Both the position numbers and the translations under genes were made by a program. 9,050 nucleotides of DNA. Source: Bacteroidota bacterium. Lineage in GTDB: Bacteria > Bacteroidota > Bacteroidia > Bacteroidales > Paludibacteraceae. Every line of letters starts with the position of its first letter. Position 1 is the stretch's first letter. Positions 6,541 through 9,050 of the stretch are shown here, one piece after another. Location: contig JAFNAU010000086.1 in the NCBI GenBank assembly GCA_017860335.1, forward strand, positions 1 through 9,050. The letters run 5' to 3'. The notes under the pieces are model-generated. The model searched no databases and had not been told where the DNA came from. It saw only the letters and a program-made list of their open reading frames with translations.

Positions 6541-6592
6541 ATCAATATATTGATTATTTATCCGATAATTAATGAACATAATATAATCAATA
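6541..6592. repeat. Cluster of ATCAATA elements, partly palindromic
   Basis: ATCAATATATTGAT (6541-6554) is a perfect 14-base palindrome made of two ATCAATA copies head to head. A third copy at 6586-6592 makes a 10-bp inverted repeat with the second (TATTGATTAT at 6548-6557 and ATAATCAATA at 6583-6592). A related ATCAAT overlaps the GH8 start codon at 6667-6672. The arrangement suggests an operator or alternative RNA pairings, although AT-rich sequence raises the chance of coincidence. Confidence 0.4.
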
Positions 6593-6670
6593 AAGAATAA
6601 CGCGTCGGTTTCTCTTTAATTTAAGTACATTTACTAATCAGTCTGTTTATCCATAAATCAAAAACTATCA

Positions 6671-7696
6671 ATGAAAAATTGTATCCAATCAGCTATTGTT
6701 TGTGTTTTTACATTCATTAGCCTCAATCTCTCCGGACAAACAAAGCCATTTCCACAGAATATCACATATCCTTATGGCTTTAAACCGGCGACCATCAGTT
6801 CCAGTCATGCTCAAAATGAGTACACGAAGTTTAAAACTTCATTTTTAGAAACCTGTAATAATAATATCAGACCGATATCAGACACAAGAGATGTAACAAA
6901 AAGCGAGTCCATGGGATTTGTCATGCTGATTGCTGCCTATCAGGGTGACAGAACAAATTATGACAAGTTATTGAATTTTTATAAATCAAAACTCACTGTT
7001 TCGGCTAATAATATGATGGCCTGGAAGGTAAACTGCGGAGGAATTATTAGTGACGGAAGTATTACCGATGCGGATATTGATGTGGCTTTTTCGCTCATCA
7101 TTGCTCACATACAATGGAAAGAAAATTATCTGGAGGAAGCTAAAACAATCATCAGAAGACTTAAAAACAGTGTTATTACTGACTGTTCAGGGTATAAAGT
7201 ACTTAAAGCCGGTTATGGATATGGAGGATGTAATGAAACCAATATATCATATTATACACCTGCATTCTTTCGCATTTTTGCTCAGGTGACCAACGATAAC
7301 ACCTGGACAACTCTTGCAGATGATACATATACCCTGTTAAGCCGGGCTGCTAATTCGACAACTGGTCTGGTACCCGACTGGCAAAGTTCAACGGGCGGTA
7401 TCGCAACGGGTGGGCACAGTGGAAATTACCAATATGATGCCTGTCGTGTGCCATGGCGAATTGCGCTCGATTACCTGTGGAACGGGAATACGAAAGCTCA
7501 GCAATGGTGTACAAAAATCACAAACTGGGCAAACGGGAAAGGCGCTTCGAATATTAAAGATGGCTATAAACTCGACGGAAGTCCTGTAGGGTCAAATAAT
7601 TCCAGTGCATTTGTAGGAGCCTTCGCTGTAGGTGCCATGTGCAACAGCCAACCCATATTATTTGCGATTGATTTATTTACATGTCCTTTCCGGTAA
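6671..7696 (+). pseudogene. GH8 family glycoside hydrolase, catalytic part (frameshifted)
   Basis: This 341-residue frame has a signal peptide (1-23, ending LSGQ) and most of a family 8 glycoside hydrolase, the (alpha/alpha)6-barrel family that includes endoglucanases, xylanases and chitosanases. The general acid is expected at Glu79 in SESMGFVML. The family signature is seen as DGSITDADIDVAFSLIIA (128-145), with Asp133/Asp135. YDACRVPWRIALDY (255-268) contains Asp256, which I align with the catalytic base of cellulase-type members. Up to GAFAVGAMCNSQ (316-327) the sequence follows the family; after that it runs 14 residues of unrelated sequence to a stop. The expected last helix (LVLSGNFW-type) is found just downstream in another frame. 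The product as read lacks the end of the barrel and the secretion signal. No Shine-Dalgarno site is present. A sequencing error instead of true decay cannot be excluded. Confidence 0.85.
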
Positions 7697-7973
7697 TTTC
7701 TGGGCACCAAACCTGACTACCGATGTCCCGTCTGTCAGCAATACTGCGATGAAGATTTATTCAAATTCTGCATCGGGTCAGATTACCGTTGAAGGAGTGA
7801 AACGTTTTGAAAAGATTGAGATTATTGGGATTAACGGTAACATACTTCATTCCGAACTAATTAATGCTTCGAATCTGGTGGTTTTGAATGTTCAGTCACT
7901 CGAAAAAGGTGCATACCTGCTGAAAGCAACAGATAAAGCGGGTGCTTTCGAATGCCTTAAATTCTTAAGGTAA
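7656..7973 (+). pseudogene. GH8 3' remnant with type IX secretion sorting domain
   Basis: In the frame one base later than the catalytic part, the sequence begins with YYLRLIYLHVLSGNFWAP, the closing helix and typical end of a GH8 barrel. A short linker follows, then a type A T9SS C-terminal domain: MKIYSNSASGQITVEG (normally a YPNPASG-like start), KIEIIGINGNILHSE, LNVQSLEKGAYLLKA and a final LKFLR. This domain would direct the enzyme across the outer membrane through the T9SS and is then removed. Cut off from its enzyme, it should not be made as a functional protein; an ATG exists in this frame at 7632 but has no ribosome-binding site. A small inverted repeat CCTTAA/TTAAGG (7955-7970) overlaps the end of the coding sequence. 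Confidence 0.82.
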
Positions 7974-8186
7974 ATTTCATAGCCGAATTGAATACTGGCA
8001 GTTTTCGGATCTTCAATCGCAGGTTTTCGACTACATAACCGGCAAAGCATATTCCGGCAACGCGATAATGCAGTGTTAAAGCAATGCTAGTCTTAAAATA
8101 ATGGCTGCTGCGACTGAGATTATAAATAAAGTTTATTTTGTCAATCCGAAGAACAAACCGATCGATGTTATTTGTTCATTATTATT

Positions 8187-8543
8187 ATGAAATCCAGTAC
8201 AACAGCTGATACAGGCGTAAATAAAACCCTCTTGCTTGTTGCAACCATGGCAACTCAATTTTTCAATCCGTTCATGGGAGCAGCGGTAAATGTTGCCCTG
8301 AAGAAGATCGGGACCGACTTCTCAATGACTGCTATTGGCTTGAGCTGGGTTTCCATGTCGTACTTGCTGGCATCTATCATATTTCTGGTGCCCTTTGGTA
8401 AACTTGGTGACACCTGGGGCAGAACAAAAATGTTTTTATATGGAACAGTTTTTTTGCCATTACCACCTTGCTGTGTGCATTTGTTCCCAATTCAATCACA
8501 TTCATTATCATTCGATTTATGCAGGGTATGGCATCGGCTATGA
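8187..8543 (+). pseudogene. MFS transporter (DHA2 type), 5' part, frameshifted
   Basis: This is the N-terminal part of a major facilitator superfamily drug/proton antiporter. The ATG at 8187 is preferred over an upstream TTG at 8172. The first membrane helix (LLLVATMATQFFNPFMGAAVNVAL) and second helix are followed by motif A, GKLGDTWGRTK, between helices 2 and 3. Normal sequence ends at KMFLYGTVF, where a run of seven T (8449-8455) occurs. Reading on gives LPLPPCCVH and a stop at 8543, unlike any transporter. Adding one T restores FLYGTVFFAITTLLCAFVPN, the expected helix 3. No Shine-Dalgarno site is visible. Confidence 0.82.
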
Positions 8544-8980
8544 TGACAGGTACATTGATGGCCATTGTCATTTCAGCATACCCACCCGAAAAAAGAGGAA
8601 AAATGATCGGCTTGAATGTCTCAGCGGTTTACGTAGGGTCATCACTGGCACCTATGATCGGCGGTTTCATAACCGACGCATTCAGCTGGCGGAGTATATT
8701 TCTAATCAATGCTGTGGCAAGTACACTGATAGCCATACTGATTATCTGGAAATTTAACCGGGAATTGTCCGAAACAATAAAAGAAAAATTCGACTTCAAA
8801 GGTACAGTCTTGTATATGATTTCCATTTCAATTTTGATGTACGGCTTGTCGAAACTGCCGGACCAGCTTGCTGTCATGCTGACTGCAGGCGGAATTGCCG
8901 GACTCTTTTTCTTTGCAAAACTGGAGTTAAAAACTCAATTCCCGGTATTATATAGTCGTTCCTTAATAATTCATTTTTAA
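8456..8980 (+). pseudogene. MFS transporter (DHA2 type), continuation, truncated
   Basis: From 8456 the shifted frame continues the same transporter: AITTLLCAFVPN (helix 3), IIIRFMQGMASAMMTGTLMAIVISAYPPEKRG (helix 4 and loop), the motif C-like VGSSLAPMIGGFITDAFSWRSIFLIN (helix 5 region), then LIAILIIWKF, a DFKG-VLYMISISILMYGL helix and LAVMLTAGGIAGLFFFAKLEL. The last recognisable residues are KTQFPVL; then YSRSLIIHF and a stop. With the T-run repaired, the total is about 264 residues against 450-550 for the family, so roughly the C-terminal half is missing. Nothing resembling it is seen in any frame of the remaining 70 bases. Confidence 0.8.
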
Positions 8981-9050
8981 GCAGCTTGTGAGTAAAAATT
9001 TTGCCTGTAGAGAATTTGAAAAATAAAAGATAATAACTTTTCTTTCAGTT

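Larger units (their letters stand above)
6166..6670. other. Divergent non-coding region rich in inverted repeats
   Basis: This gap separates the SRAP gene from the GH8 gene. A minus-strand frame at 6144-6545 overlaps the SRAP start and has no recognisable features, so I treat it as chance. Structures seen are a tandem 8-mer (6250-6265), a hairpin AGAGGT/ACCTCT (6326-6345), a promoter match (6398-6430), a 9-bp stem (6466-6504), an AT stem TCAAAAA/TTTTTGA (6512-6538) and a cluster of ATCAATA elements (6541-6592). Some of these are listed separately. Confidence 0.6.

Noticed and set aside
6144..6545. 133-residue minus-strand frame in the GH8-SRAP gap
   Set aside because: It overlaps the SRAP start, whose ATG is fixed by the catalytic Cys2; its sequence has no recognisable domain and it covers the predicted GH8 promoter.
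8395..8757. 120-residue plus-strand frame across the transporter
   Set aside because: It is the third frame over both transporter pieces; the other two frames carry clear MFS motifs and this one does not.

Overview
The window looks like a piece of a Bacteroidota chromosome, probably Bacteroidales or a close relative. The evidence is a moderately AT-rich composition, a type IX secretion C-terminal sorting domain behind a glycoside hydrolase, a FISUMP-domain exported protein, a TPR-plus-membrane protein of a kind common in this phylum, and an upstream site matching the phylum's -7 promoter consensus (TAnnTTTG). No rRNA, tRNA, CRISPR array or transposase was found.

Layout from left to right. 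Positions 1-462 are non-coding and hold three inverted repeats ahead of a cytidylate-kinase-like P-loop protein (463-1107). Two small unknown genes follow (1208-1549 and 1539-1751), overlapping by 11 bases. A class I small heat-shock protein (1905-2348) comes next and ends in a strong hairpin. The kinase-like and heat-shock genes share the same 10-base leader containing a full Shine-Dalgarno sequence, which is uncommon in this phylum. A second block holds an exported TPR/coiled-coil/membrane protein (2453-3898) and, 45 bases later, a secreted FISUMP-domain protein (3944-4537), closed by a long hairpin shared with the convergent genes to the right.

On the minus strand lie a YbaK/EbsC-type aminoacyl-tRNA deacylase (4661-5116) and a SRAP/YedK-type abasic-site-binding protein (5410-6165). 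They are 293 bases apart, so they are not clearly one operon. Both are housekeeping quality-control proteins, for translation and DNA respectively.

The 505-base divergent gap 6166-6670 has no credible gene but is rich in inverted repeats and carries the best promoter match in the window. It leads into a family 8 glycoside hydrolase that is broken: the catalytic part (6671-7696) is in one frame, and the last barrel segment plus the T9SS sorting domain (to 7973) is in another, apparently with some sequence lost between them. The last gene, a DHA2-type MFS transporter (from 8187), is broken by one missing T in a T-run near 8449-8455 and then stops at 8980 after about half the expected length. 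The right-hand 2.4 kb is therefore either a decaying region or one with sequence errors.

I see no complete, clearly new multi-gene system. The best candidates for something undescribed are the kinase-like/two-small-gene/Hsp20 block with its palindromes and shared Shine-Dalgarno leader, and the structured leader upstream of the GH8 gene.
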